17,399 nt of DNA from contig JBIOJM010000216.1 of assembly GCA_044450785.1 (NCBI GenBank), forward strand, positions 1-17,399. Direction: 5' to 3'. Under the pieces are notes generated by a model. That model was not told the origin of the DNA. It saw only the letters and a program-made list of their open reading frames with translations, and searched no databases. Shown here in pieces: positions 17,328-17,399 of this stretch; within the stretch, counting starts at the first letter, position 1; each line of letters starts with the position of its first letter. Position numbers and translations under genes: made by a program. This DNA is from JBIOJM01 sp044450785. GTDB lineage: Bacteria; Planctomycetota; Planctomycetia; Isosphaerales; Isosphaeraceae.

Positions 17328-17350
17328 AAACCCCGGCCCGGGGGTTTTTT
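17328..17350 (+). terminator. Rho-independent terminator after the cytochrome gene
   Basis: Stem AAACCCC/GGGGTTT (17328-17334 with 17341-17347), loop GGCCCG, followed by the T-run (T6 to 17350, then G and T6). The A-rich 5' side means it could work in both directions. A further GC-rich inverted segment (GCCCCACAC with GTGTGGGC, about 17277-17309) lies just upstream. Confidence 0.8.
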
Positions 17351-17399
17351 GTTTTTTCCGCGGACGAAGGACTCTCGATCGACTGACACGTTAGAAGGA
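17341..17399 (+). repeat. 59-bp leader repeat, copy 2 (cut by window end)
   Basis: Exact copy of 16762-16820, offset by 579 bases, extending to the last base of the window. It ends inside what would be the Shine-Dalgarno of a next gene. Confidence 0.97.

Overview
The window looks like a GC-rich planctomycete chromosome fragment, probably related to the Isosphaeraceae. This rests on gene content: large exported proteins with carboxypeptidase-regulatory-like domains, an Rpn-type nuclease of a form I associate with that group, a small C-terminal-haem cytochrome, and long gene-poor spacers. It was not tested by any search. The first gene is cut by the left edge. The last base falls inside an exact repeat, so the window may be a whole assembly contig.

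Layout. Positions 1-301 hold the C-terminal part of a DUF7689-like protein, facing a small basic protein (308-589, minus). About 1.2 kb without a convincing gene follows. trpB (1874-3133) and trpA (3990-4817) encode the two tryptophan synthase subunits. They are separated by about 0.85 kb carrying an S23-type four-helix-bundle gene. That gene sits between short GTAGGCA repeats on its left and a long, oppositely oriented CTGCCTA heptamer array on its right. The array ends 1-2 bases before the trpA start codon. Next comes a likely catabolic operon: acyl-CoA dehydrogenase (4882-6093), APH-like kinase (6432-7502) and SDR dehydrogenase (7527-8291). These resemble the parts of mammalian ACAD10/11 and of bacterial levulinate (Lva) catabolism. 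They are interrupted by a second, gene-less element with CCGCCAAGAC-type inverted ends.

On the minus strand, 8339-15078 carries three tandem paralogues of an exported protein (regulatory-like beta domains plus an alpha-helical repeat region). One is full length, one has lost an internal segment, and one is a frameshifted pseudogene. Then come an Rpn-family nuclease-like gene (15407-16279), a possible 36-aa minus-strand ORF, a promoter-hairpin-terminator segment, and a small exported cytochrome c'-like gene (16830-17234). Its leader is repeated exactly at the end of the window.

The most unusual feature is the pair of short elements with inverted simple-repeat ends. Each sits exactly in a gene-gene junction of a plus-strand operon. 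The S23 element leaves trpA without a visible Shine-Dalgarno sequence and places a 7-nt, frame-shifting repeat in front of it. The other element has rewritten the 3' end of the acyl-CoA dehydrogenase gene. These may be two families of compact mobile elements that target operon junctions, one of them carrying an S23 gene.
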